Positions 40,267 through 47,509 are shown, numbered from the stretch's first letter. The stretch: DNA of 64,000 bases from Immundisolibacter cernigliae (GCF_001697225.1 NZ_CP014671.1:3179538-3243537); one strand, 5' to 3'. Program-made: numbers and translations. Notes: generated from the sequence alone by a model not told the origin.

Positions 40267-41577
40267 ATGAAGATCGACGATCTTGGTCACCCGGGCCAAC
40301 TGGTGGACCCCGAAACCGGCCTGGTCAGCCGCCGCATATTTACCGATCCGGAAATTCACCGCCTGGAGCTGACGCGCGTTTTCGCGCGCAGCTGGCTGTT
40401 TGTGGGCCACGACAGCGAGCTGCCCAAAGCGGGTGATTACCTGCGCCGGGTAATGGGTGACGATCCGGTGATCCTGGCCCGCGGGCAGGATGGCGCGCTG
40501 CGCGTGTTCCTGAACGCCTGCCCGCATCGGGGCGCACTGCTGTGCCGTGCCGACGCCGGAAATGCCATGGGCTATGTGTGTCCGTATCACGGCTGGAGCT
40601 TCGACAACACCGGCCAGCTCACCGCCATGGCGGACGCGCCGGAGGCCTACAAGGGCCGCGTGGATTTGGCCACCTTCAACCTGGTGCAGGCGCGCGTTGG
40701 CGTGCACGCCGGGCTGATCTTCGCCACCTTCGATCCGCAGGCGCCGAGTCTGGACGAATACCTGGGCGACGCCCGCTGGTACATCGACATGTTGTTCGCG
40801 CGCACGCCGGGCGGCGCGCAGGCGCTCGGCGCGCCGATCCGCTGGGTGGCGCAGAAAAACTGGAAATACGGCGCCGTCAACTTCGCCGCCGACGGCCCGC
40901 ATGCACTCAAGACGCACGGCCCGATCACGCGCAAGATTGCAGGCGGCATGCCGCTGGAGGTGCTGCGCGACCTGGCCATCGAAGGCCCGGCGGTGCGTGC
41001 CGGCAACGGCCACGGCTGCATTTTCGTGGACCTGCCACCGGGCATGCCGCCGTGGGTGGGTTTTCACCCGGACATGGTGGCGCTGTACCAGAAGACGCTC
41101 ACGCCGGGCCAGTTACAGCTCAAATCGAAGCTGTTCAACAAGGTGATGACCATCTTCCCGAACCTGTCCTGGGTGCATTTCCCGATCACGTTCCGGCCCG
41201 ACCAGCCGCCGGTGAATTTTTTCAACGTGCGCGTCTGGCAGCCGACCGGGCCGGATCGCACCGAGATCTGGAACTGGTTCTTCGCCGACCGCGAGGCGCC
41301 GGACGAGTACAAGCAGGCGAGCCTGCAGGCCGGCATCCGCACCTTCACCGCCGCCGGCACCTTCGACCAGGACGATGCCGAGGCCTGGGCTGCCATCGAC
41401 GCCGGCAGCCGCGGCACCATCGGCCGCGAGCGCATGAGCAGCTTTCAGATGATTCTGGCCTCGCAGGACGAACGTATTGCGGACTTCCCCGGGCCGGGCG
41501 AGGCTTACCGCTCGACCTACTCGGAAATGTCCGAGTTCGGGCTGTTGCTGCGCTGGCGCGAGTTGATGGCAGGCTGA
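40267..41577 (+). CDS. Rieske aromatic ring-hydroxylating oxygenase, alpha subunit
   Basis: A 436-residue protein. The Rieske [2Fe-2S] ligands are C85-x-H87 and C105-x2-H108 (NACPHRGALL and YVCPYHGW). The mononuclear iron site is N205-x3-D209-x2-H212-x4-H217 (VNFAADGPHALKTHG), the same spacing as naphthalene dioxygenase. It inserts O2 into an aromatic ring using electrons from a ferredoxin. The ATG follows GGAGGAACGCGGC. The beta-subunit gene is 10 bases downstream. The substrate cannot be read from sequence. Confidence 0.92.
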   Translation: MKIDDLGHPGQLVDPETGLVSRRIFTDPEIHRLELTRVFARSWLFVGHDSELPKAGDYLRRVMGDDPVILARGQDGALRVFLNACPHRGALLCRADAGNAMGYVCPYHGWSFDNTGQLTAMADAPEAYKGRVDLATFNLVQARVGVHAGLIFATFDPQAPSLDEYLGDARWYIDMLFARTPGGAQALGAPIRWVAQKNWKYGAVNFAADGPHALKTHGPITRKIAGGMPLEVLRDLAIEGPAVRAGNGHGCIFVDLPPGMPPWVGFHPDMVALYQKTLTPGQLQLKSKLFNKVMTIFPNLSWVHFPITFRPDQPPVNFFNVRVWQPTGPDRTEIWNWFFADREAPDEYKQASLQAGIRTFTAAGTFDQDDAEAWAAIDAGSRGTIGRERMSSFQMILASQDERIADFPGPGEAYRSTYSEMSEFGLLLRWRELMAG

Positions 41578-41587
41578 GGTCGGGGCG

Positions 41588-42106
41588 ATGGAAAACAACC
41601 CACAAGTCGACGACGCCACCTACCGGCGCATCCTGAATTTTCTGTACGACGAGGCCGAGCTGTTCGACCAGCACGCCTACGGTCGCTGGCTGGAGCGGGT
41701 CACGCCGGATATTCGCTACCGGATGCCGGGACGGGGTTTTTACGAAGGCCAGGCGCCGCAGTCGCAGTTCGTGAATGGCTACTTCGACGACGACTACGCC
41801 ACCCTGGCAACGCGCATCGAGCTGTGGTCGCGGCCTTCGACGACGACGGCCGAGAGCCCGCCGACCATCACTCGCCACTTCGTGACCAACATCCGCGCCT
41901 ACGACGGCGGTCAGCCGGGCACGTTCCTGGTGACCAGCCACGTGCTGGTATTTCGCGTGCGCCCGACGCAAAGCACGCCGTATTTCTTCTCCGGTCGCCG
42001 CGAGGATCGGCTGCGCGAGGAGGGCGGCGAGCTGCGCCTGGCGGCGCGCGACATCCTGATGGACGAGGTCGTGCTGATGAGCCCGAACCTGAGCTTCCTG
42101 GTCTGA
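41588..42106 (+). CDS. Aromatic ring-hydroxylating dioxygenase, beta subunit
   Basis: A 172-residue protein of the SnoaL/NTF2-like fold specific for dioxygenase small subunits (FLYDEAELFDQHAYGRWLERV, DIRYRMPGRGFYEG, RHFVTNIRAYDGG, RREDRLREEGGELRLAARDI). It is structural in the alpha3beta3 oxygenase. No ferredoxin or reductase gene accompanies the pair in this window. The gene ends 85 bases before the mobile island. Confidence 0.9.
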   Translation: MENNPQVDDATYRRILNFLYDEAELFDQHAYGRWLERVTPDIRYRMPGRGFYEGQAPQSQFVNGYFDDDYATLATRIELWSRPSTTTAESPPTITRHFVTNIRAYDGGQPGTFLVTSHVLVFRVRPTQSTPYFFSGRREDRLREEGGELRLAARDILMDEVVLMSPNLSFLV

Positions 42107-42190
42107 GCGGCTGCGTGAATCAGCCTCGCCCGCCCTCGGGTAGGCAGCGTCGATAAACCGCCGGCTGGGCGGTTTCGGGGGGAATGGAAT

Positions 42191-42204
42191 TGGCGGAGAG
42201 GGTG
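42191..42204. repeat. att site, distal copy (attR-like)
   Basis: TGGCGGAGAGGGTG, identical to 47496-47509, which is the CCA end, discriminator and acceptor arm of tRNA-Ser(CGA) read on the plus strand. A duplicated tRNA 3' end next to an integrase gene marks the far boundary of an integrated element. The 246-base gap around it holds no gene. Confidence 0.8.
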
Positions 42205-42217
42205 TCCGCTGTATGGG

Positions 42218-42302
42218 GTTCCAGCGCGTTCCCAAGACTTCCGGCAAACGTAAGCACTGGAGCGGTTTTCAAGGGAATTGAGTTCCAGCACGTTCCGGCA
42301 AA
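42218..42302. repeat. Direct repeats before the integrase (possible arm sites)
   Basis: A 15-base repeat GTTCCAGCGCGTTCC (42218-42232) recurs with one change at 42282-42296, and TTCCGGCAAA occurs at 42239-42248 and 42293-42302. They lie between the att copy and the integrase start, where tyrosine integrases commonly have arm-type binding sites. Further down, CATGGGA is repeated three times up to and including the integrase start codon. Confidence 0.5.
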
Positions 42303-42352
42303 AGCCTGTACTATCCTGATCCGAAACATGGGACAAAACATGGGACAGAATC

Positions 42353-43576
42353 ATGGGAAAGCACACGCTGCACCGACTCACGGCGCGCGAGGTGACAGGC
42401 GCCAAGGATAGGGGGCACTACCCGGACGGCGGGGGGCTTTACCTTCGCGTCGGTGCGTCCGGCACCCGATCCTGGATATTCCGGTACACCCGCCAAGACA
42501 AAACCCGCGAGATGGGTCTGGGCGCCGTCAAGGACGTGACGCTGGTCAAGGCCCGGCACCTGGCCGCTGAGGCCCGCGAGCTGCTGCGCGGGGGGCTGGA
42601 CCCGATCGACACGCGCACGGGCAGCACCACACGGGCCGCCCGCGCATCGGCCGTCACGTTCCAGCAGTGCGCCGAGCGCTACATCGAGGCCAAGCGGGCC
42701 GGCTGGAAGAACGCCAAGCACGCCGCGCAGTGGGGCGCCACGCTGGCGCAGTACGCGAGCCCGATCATCGGCGCGCTGAGCGTGGCCGACGTGACGCTAC
42801 CGCACGTCCTGCAAATCCTTGAACCGATCTGGACCACGAAAACAGAAACCGCGTCACGGCTTCGCGGGCGCATTCAGTCGGTTCTGGACTACGCCACGGC
42901 GCGCGGCTACCGCACCGGCGACAACCCGGCCCGGTGGACTGGCCACCTAAAGGAACTGCTGCCGGCACCCGGCAAGGTGGCGAAGGTCGAGCATCACGCC
43001 GCACTGCCGTGGCAGGAGATCGGCGCATTCATGGCCGAACTGAGGCAGCAGGCCGGCATGGGCGCCCGTGCGCTTGAACTGGCCATTCTGACGGCCGCGC
43101 GATCGGGTGAGGTGCGGGGCGCGACCTGGGCCGAAGTCGGTCTAGCGCAGGCCGTGTGGACGATACCGGCCGCCCGGATGAAGGCCGCGAAAGAGCACCG
43201 GGTTCCGCTGTCCGCTGAGGCCGTGGAACTGCTGCGAACCCTGCCGCGCATAGACGGCAGCGAACTGCTGTTCCCGAACAGCAAGGGCGCCGCGCTATCC
43301 GACATGACGCTGTCGGCCGTCCTGAAGCGCATGGGCCGGGCTGTCACAACGCACGGCTTCCGAAGCACCTTTCGGGACTGGGCCGGCGAATGCACAGCCT
43401 ACCCGCGCGAGGTCATCGAACACGCGCTGGCGCACCAGTTACGGGACCGAGCCGAGGCCGCCTACGCACGCGGCACGCTGTTCGACAAGCGGCGCCGGCT
43501 GATGGCCGAGTGGGCGCAGTTCTGCGGCATTGTGGCGCCCGTGGCCGGCGTGGTGCCGCTGCGCCGTGGCGCATGA
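42353..43576 (+). CDS. int: Tyrosine-type integrase (DUF4102 / P4-like)
   Basis: A 407-residue phage-type recombinase. The N-terminal Arm DNA-binding domain (about 5-90) contains DGGGLYLRVGASGTRSWIFR and MGLGAVKDVTLVKARHLAAE; the core domain follows from about 100. Catalytic residues are visible: R250 (ILTAARSGEVRG), H334 and R337 (THGFRSTFRDWAGE) and Y371 (AEAAYARG). The gene looks intact. It reads inward from the distal att copy toward the tRNA-Ser gene, its probable target. Confidence 0.93.
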   Translation: MGKHTLHRLTAREVTGAKDRGHYPDGGGLYLRVGASGTRSWIFRYTRQDKTREMGLGAVKDVTLVKARHLAAEARELLRGGLDPIDTRTGSTTRAARASAVTFQQCAERYIEAKRAGWKNAKHAAQWGATLAQYASPIIGALSVADVTLPHVLQILEPIWTTKTETASRLRGRIQSVLDYATARGYRTGDNPARWTGHLKELLPAPGKVAKVEHHAALPWQEIGAFMAELRQQAGMGARALELAILTAARSGEVRGATWAEVGLAQAVWTIPAARMKAAKEHRVPLSAEAVELLRTLPRIDGSELLFPNSKGAALSDMTLSAVLKRMGRAVTTHGFRSTFRDWAGECTAYPREVIEHALAHQLRDRAEAAYARGTLFDKRRRLMAEWAQFCGIVAPVAGVVPLRRGA

Positions 43577-43604
43577 CTAATCCTTTGGATTACAATTGCT
43601 GCCC

Positions 43605-43949
43605 ATGTTGACCATCGGCGAGCTGCCCGAATACATCCGCCGAGCGGACAAACTGCTGACTGAAGCGCAGCGCCGGGGCGTAATCGACTACCTGGCGGCA
43701 CACCCGAAAGCAGGCGACTTACTGGAAGGCACCGGCGGTATTCGAAAGCTGCGCTGGGGGCGCGACGGCCGCGGCAAGAGTGGCGGCGTGCGAGTGATTT
43801 ACTACTTCCACAGCGAGGCCATGCCGCTGTACCTGCTGACGCTGTTCGCCAAGAACGAACGGGCCAACCTGAGCAAGGCCGAACGCAACGCGCTGGCTGA
43901 GCTGGTGGACGTGTTGCAAACGGCGTGGATCAAAAGGAGCAAACCATGA
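43605..43949 (+). CDS. RelE/HigB-like toxin of a type II toxin-antitoxin pair
   Basis: A 114-residue protein with the RelE-superfamily pattern GTGGIRKLRWGRDGRGKSGGVRVIYYFH, then LYLLTLFAKNERANLSKAERNAL, typical of HigB/RelE-like mRNA interferases. The ATG at 43605 is favoured over an in-frame TTG 9 bases earlier. Its stop overlaps the antitoxin ATG (43946-43949), a toxin-first order as in higBA. It probably stabilises the mobile island. Confidence 0.85.
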   Translation: MLTIGELPEYIRRADKLLTEAQRRGVIDYLAAHPKAGDLLEGTGGIRKLRWGRDGRGKSGGVRVIYYFHSEAMPLYLLTLFAKNERANLSKAERNALAELVDVLQTAWIKRSKP

Positions 43950-44233
43950 GTGAGGCATTCGAAAGTATTCGGCAAGGGCTGCAAGAGGCCATCGCGCACG
44001 CCAAAGGCGAGCCGGTGGCGGCACGCGTGCATGCCATGCGCCCCGTGGACGTTAAAGCGCTGCGCCAAGGGCTGGGGCTCACACAAGCACAGTTCGCGGC
44101 GCGCCTTGGGTTTTCCGTGGCGACGCTGCGGCATTGGGAACGCGGCGACCGCACGCCCAAAGGCCCGGCGCTGGTATTGCTCAACGTAATACAGCGCGAA
44201 CCGAAGGCCGTGCTGCGGGCGCTGGCCGCCTGA
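43946..44233 (+). CDS. XRE-family antitoxin (HigA-like)
   Basis: A 95-residue protein with an N-terminal helical segment and a C-terminal Cro/C1-type helix-turn-helix (LRQGLGLTQAQFAARLGFSVATLRHWERGDR). This is the form of HigA/RelB-type antitoxins that bind both the toxin and their own operator. The start follows AAAAGGAGC. It is coupled to the upstream toxin. Confidence 0.87.
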   Translation: MSEAFESIRQGLQEAIAHAKGEPVAARVHAMRPVDVKALRQGLGLTQAQFAARLGFSVATLRHWERGDRTPKGPALVLLNVIQREPKAVLRALAA

Positions 44234-44257
44234 ATCGAAGTGCACGGAAGGGGTGGC

Positions 44258-44692
44258 ATGGACGAAAGCGAATGGCAAGCGCTGGTGGAGGTGGCGCGGG
44301 CCGGCAATGTCGCGCCGCTGGTCGCTGCGACACAGAGACTCGGCACCGAGATAAAGGTTTTGCATGAACGGGCATTTGCATTCACCGACTTCCCGCCTTG
44401 TGTCCGCGACTACCTGACCGAGATATACGGCACAAAGCAAACCCGTCGTGGTCGGCCTGGCCTTACGGAATGGGAACGCGAAATAACGCGCGGCGCTTAC
44501 GAAATTAATCGACTGATTGCCGAGATAACGAAGCACCATGCCGGCAGTGGCGAACTGATAGGGGGGCGCGTTTACCCGATTGACGAGAAACCTTCCGATT
44601 ACGCGCTGCGGGTGGTGGGCGCTGATCTTGGCCTGACCGCCGACGCGGTAAGGGATCGAATTCACCCAAGGAAACGCAAGCCGCCCGAATAA
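44258..44692 (+). CDS. Hypothetical protein of the mobile island
   Basis: A 144-residue soluble protein that I do not recognise. The N-terminal half is helical (SEWQALVEVARAGNVAPLVAA); the middle has TKQTRRGRPGLTEWEREI, and the tail is basic (DRIHPRKRKPPE), suggesting nucleic-acid contact. The ATG at 44258 follows GGAAGGGGTGGC and lies 24 bases after the antitoxin stop. Its DNA is richer in A/T than neighbouring chromosomal genes. Confidence 0.65.
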   Translation: MDESEWQALVEVARAGNVAPLVAATQRLGTEIKVLHERAFAFTDFPPCVRDYLTEIYGTKQTRRGRPGLTEWEREITRGAYEINRLIAEITKHHAGSGELIGGRVYPIDEKPSDYALRVVGADLGLTADAVRDRIHPRKRKPPE

Positions 44693-44775
44693 AACACATC
44701 GACGCCGCGCGGCCGCATTGCCAACATGCGCCCATGAGTTCCGGCCGGTGCCGGGGCCTTGCATGGGGTTCAATC

Positions 44776-44982
44776 ATGACGCAACGCAACAACGATTCCA
44801 TCCTGCGCCGGCCGCAGGTCGAGGCGATGACCGGCTTGTCGTGCAGTTCGATTTACGCAGCGATGGCCGAGGGCAGTTTCCCGCGCCCGGTGCGGCTGGG
44901 CGTCCGCGCCGTTGGCTGGGTCGAGAGCGAGATAACCGCCTGGATCGAGTCGCGAATCACCGCGAGCCGGAAGGCTGCCTAA
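44776..44982 (+). CDS. AlpA-family phage transcriptional regulator
   Basis: A 68-residue MerR-like helix-turn-helix protein: ILRRPQVEAMTGLSCSSIYA, then GSFPRPVRLGVRAVGWVESE and ITAWIESRI, the AlpA/Prophage_AlpA pattern. AlpA proteins activate excision and early genes in P4-type satellites and PICIs. The ATG at 44776 gives the normal family start; an in-frame ATG at 44734 would add 14 residues. Its stop overlaps the next ATG (TAATG at 44980-44984). Confidence 0.87.
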   Translation: MTQRNNDSILRRPQVEAMTGLSCSSIYAAMAEGSFPRPVRLGVRAVGWVESEITAWIESRITASRKAA

Positions 44983-45194
44983 TGGCCAGCAAAAACCCCG
45001 CACCCGGCGGCAACCGGGGCGGGGCGGGCACTTCAAAACACTTCGTCGCCGATTGTACCGCGTGGCGCCGCTGGGCGATCATTGCCAGTGTAGAACGCAT
45101 GAGCGGGCGTCAAAGGCGCGCAGTTCGCCTGCTGGCTACGGGACTAGCCGCAACGCCCGAAAGCGCCTTCAAGTCGCTGGGAAGGCGCCTATGA
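44982..45194 (+). CDS. Small hypothetical protein
   Basis: A 70-residue basic protein (MASKNPAPGGNRGGAGTSKH at the start, later RMSGRQRRAVRLLATGL). No family is recognised. It is supported by tight packing: its ATG overlaps the alpA stop and its stop overlaps the next gene's ATG (45191-45194). It may be a small DNA-binding or structural accessory of the island. Confidence 0.5.
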   Translation: MASKNPAPGGNRGGAGTSKHFVADCTAWRRWAIIASVERMSGRQRRAVRLLATGLAATPESAFKSLGRRL

Positions 45195-45658
45195 GCGCAA
45201 AGAGTGGGCTGCGCGCGAAGGGCCGGTCAAGCAGTAAGCCGTTTCTATCGCTGCCGCGCGACGCTCTTAACAGTCCGGCCTGGTCCGCAATGACGGCGCA
45301 TGAAGTGAAGCTGCTGATTGACGTGGCCGCAGCGTATCGCGGGCGAAACAATGGCGACCTAGCGTGCACTTTTAGCCTAATGCAAAAGCGCGGCTGGTCG
45401 AGCAAGGACACGCTAGCCAAGGCGCTATCCGGGCTGCTGGAGAAAGGCTTCCTGACGCAAACACGGCAGGGCGGCCGCCACCGTTGCAGCCTATATGCGA
45501 TCACCTGGGAGCCGATTCACGAGTGCGACGGCAAGCTAGACGTGCGGGCCAAGCCGGTTCCGTTGAACGCATGGCGCGAATGGCAGCCGCAAAAAATCGC
45601 TGCCCCGGCTGGCGGGGTACATTGCCCCGGCTGGCGGGCAATGGCCATTCCAAGGTAA
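45191..45658 (+). CDS. Putative replication-type helix-turn-helix protein of the island
   Basis: A 155-residue protein with FLSLPRDALNSPAWSAMTAHEVKLL, GDLACTFSLMQKRGWSSKDTLAKALSGLLEKGFLTQT and CSLYAITWEPI, a winged-helix pattern resembling small phage and plasmid replication proteins and common in tRNA-borne islands. The 3' end of the gene carries two copies of an iteron-like repeat. A replication initiator role is inferred from this and the AT-rich DNA just downstream; no primase or helicase motif is present. Confidence 0.6.
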   Translation: MSAKSGLRAKGRSSSKPFLSLPRDALNSPAWSAMTAHEVKLLIDVAAAYRGRNNGDLACTFSLMQKRGWSSKDTLAKALSGLLEKGFLTQTRQGGRHRCSLYAITWEPIHECDGKLDVRAKPVPLNAWREWQPQKIAAPAGGVHCPGWRAMAIPR

Positions 45659-45724
45659 CCCTATTGCCCCGTGTGGCGGGGTAGTCGGGCCGTTTTTCCA
45701 TATTTTTGTGCCCCGCCAGCCGTA
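45601..45724. repeat. Iteron-like repeat array, candidate replication origin
   Basis: Three direct copies of a 19-base unit (45601-45619, 45623-45641, 45665-45683; core TGCCCCGGCTGGCGGGGTA with few changes) are spaced 22 and 42 bases apart, about two and four helical turns. An inverted copy of the core CGGCTGGCGGGG lies at 45709-45724, after an AT-rich stretch with CGTTTTTCCATATTTTTGTG (45691-45710). The first two copies lie inside the preceding gene. The pattern is that of an iteron origin or a multi-site operator. Confidence 0.6.
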
Positions 45725-45863
45725 CACCTTTATAGAATCTACCATGGGCCTTTACTTGCTTCAGCTTTGATCGCTGTACAGGCAGCAATCCGGCCTAATC
45801 GCCAGCCTGACCGATTGACTAATCCGCGCCGGCCGGCTGCCGGTAAATCTTGAGGACTCTACC

Positions 45864-46565
45864 GTGAGCAAATTTTCTGATTTTCCTGAGTACGTCGCTG
45901 CCGAATTAAAGCTGACCGAAGTCAAAGCGCGACTGGTCGATGCCGAAGCCGAGTGCACCGCATTGCTGGCGACTCTTGAAGGCGCGCGGGATCGTCGCGA
46001 GACGCTGGCGGATCAAGCGCAGCGAATGCTGGCCGGCGACGATGCCGCCGTCGCTGACCTTGGTTCGATGCGCGAGCAGTACGCGCGAGCGTGCCGGCAA
46101 GTCGGGTTGCTGCAAGAGGTTGTCAGGCTAGCGACGCAGCAAGCCGAGATAGAGCGCGCCAAGGCGTCGCGTGAGATTTGCGAAGCCGTCCGGCCGGCAT
46201 TCGCGAAGCTGGTGCAGGATGAACTGAAAGCCGCTCGCGACCTGCTGGTGGCGCAGGATCGCCGCCGGGAGTTCTGGCAGGGCTTACACGATTCTGGCGT
46301 TTCGATGGGCACCCTGCCGCAGGTGTCGCAGTTGGTTCGCGGGTACCTGAACGAGCCTGGTTCGCTGTTTTGGCTGCGCGTGGCTGAGGGCGAGCGCCTG
46401 GGCTACGTCGAGGCTGGCACCTTCACGCCGCCCGAGGTCAAGGTCGATCGCATGGGCATTGGCAAGCACATCGCGGCCGGGCCGGGTGGCGTTCGTGAAG
46501 TCAACGTCGACGCTGCCGGCACAGTCACGCCGGGCACCTGGCTCTACAGGCCGAAGGCCGCTTAA
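45864..46565 (+). CDS. Hypothetical coiled-coil protein of the island
   Basis: A 233-residue protein, unrecognised. Residues about 10-140 are charged and helical with a likely coiled coil (ELKLTEVKARLVDAEAECTA, VRLATQQAEIERAKASREI); residues about 150-233 look globular and end in GTVTPGTWLYRPKAA. The GTG start follows TGAGGACTC. The 205-base gap upstream holds the rest of the repeat array and possibly a promoter. A structural, capsid-modifying or anti-phage role is possible but unsupported. Confidence 0.6.
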   Translation: MSKFSDFPEYVAAELKLTEVKARLVDAEAECTALLATLEGARDRRETLADQAQRMLAGDDAAVADLGSMREQYARACRQVGLLQEVVRLATQQAEIERAKASREICEAVRPAFAKLVQDELKAARDLLVAQDRRREFWQGLHDSGVSMGTLPQVSQLVRGYLNEPGSLFWLRVAEGERLGYVEAGTFTPPEVKVDRMGIGKHIAAGPGGVREVNVDAAGTVTPGTWLYRPKAA

Positions 46566-46591
46566 CCGATCATCAAATTGGAGACACACCG

Positions 46592-46783
46592 ATGAAAGAA
46601 TTTGCAGCAGCAGACAGGCGCCAGGATAGTGAAGGCGCACCGCTACAGCTTCGCAAGTGGCTGGCCGAACGTGGCGTGACGTACCAGCAGTGGCGATCCG
46701 ACCAGCGGGCGAGTTCGACCGGCCGGCCGAGGCTTGCCATCGCACGGCGCCGGCAGGCGTTGGCTGAGGCGCTGCGACGCTGA
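46592..46783 (+). CDS. Small hypothetical protein of the island
   Basis: A 63-residue, Arg/Gln-rich protein (LRKWLAERGVTYQQWRSDQR, then AIARRRQALAEALRR) with a good ribosome site (TTGGAGAC). The composition suggests a small helical DNA-binding protein; no family is recognised. It sits 26 bases after the coiled-coil gene on the same strand. Confidence 0.5.
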   Translation: MKEFAAADRRQDSEGAPLQLRKWLAERGVTYQQWRSDQRASSTGRPRLAIARRRQALAEALRR

Positions 46784-46896
46784 CCTGGCGGCACCCTAGG
46801 GGGGCATGTCCGATCGCCAGGCCCTGCGGCGTGTAGAGCGGTCCCTACCCTTTTTCATCATAAACGGCCAATTTGGGCTTTTTCGAGGTAACCACC

Positions 46897-47289
46897 ATGG
46901 GCACACGCGGCCGACCATCCGCTGACGAACTGAGCACCGCCACGGTGACGCACCTGCCGGCGCGCCCTGATCCACCGCCCGACCTGTCCGAGGCCGAGGG
47001 CGCCGAGTGGCGCGAGATCGTCCACCGCCTGCCGGCCGACTGGTTCCCTCGCGAGACTCACGGCCTGCTGGCGCAATACTGCCGTCACGTGGTGGCGTCG
47101 CGAAGGGTGGCGCAGCTGATCGAGGGTGCCGACGATGATGACGTGCCGGCACTGGCCCGGCTGTTGCGGATGCAGGTTGCGCAGTCCGGCGCGATCGCCG
47201 CCTTGGCCGCGAAGATGAGGCTGTCGCAAAGTTCCAGCATTGACCGGCGCCGGGTGAAGGCAGCGGGCGGGCAGAAGCCATGGGAGTGA
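46897..47289 (+). CDS. Phage terminase small subunit-like protein
   Basis: A 130-residue protein beginning MGTRGRPSADEL, with PPPDLSEAEGAEWREIVHRL, PADWFPRETHGLLAQYCRH and RRVAQLIEGA, the pattern of small terminase subunits that recognise the phage packaging site. It is the last gene of the island. No large terminase, portal or capsid gene is present, so if functional it would redirect a helper phage's packaging. The ATG at 46897 follows CGAGGT; an in-frame TTG at 46873 is possible. Confidence 0.78.
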   Translation: MGTRGRPSADELSTATVTHLPARPDPPPDLSEAEGAEWREIVHRLPADWFPRETHGLLAQYCRHVVASRRVAQLIEGADDDDVPALARLLRMQVAQSGAIAALAAKMRLSQSSSIDRRRVKAAGGQKPWE

Positions 47290-47290
47290 T

Positions 47291-47333
47291 GACAAGGCGG
47301 GGGGCTGGCGAATGGTGGCACCGGCGCCTTGTC
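47291..47333 (+). other. Inverted repeat after the terminase gene
   Basis: Perfect 9-base arms GACAAGGCG (47291-47299) and CGCCTTGTC (47325-47333) enclose 25 bases. It is right after the small terminase stop, so it could be a terminator without T-run or part of a packaging-recognition site. The rest of the 206-base gap to the tRNA has no gene; it holds a short repeat of GGGGACTGAAAAGGGGGACA type at 47434-47453. Confidence 0.4.
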
Positions 47334-47495
47334 GCATGGGGCGCGATCTTCACCGATGCCCGGCCCGTGGGGCCGATGACACAAACCGCGCAGCCTAAAA
47401 GGTCCGACTGCCACCAGTAGCGGCCGTTAAAAAGGGGACTGAAAAGGGGGACAGAATTTGAAAATGCCCGGAAAGCGGCGTACTTGCTAGGGGGG

Positions 47496-47509
47496 TGGCG
47501 GAGAGGGTG
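47496..47509. repeat. att site, tRNA-side copy
   Basis: TGGCGGAGAGGGTG, the 3' end of tRNA-Ser, repeated exactly at 42191-42204. Copies are 5,305 bases apart and define the island boundaries. Similarity ends outside the 14 bases on both sides. Confidence 0.8.

Noticed and set aside
45601..45724. CRISPR array
   Set aside because: Only three direct copies, spacers of 3 and 23 bases, one copy inverted, two inside a gene, and no cas genes.
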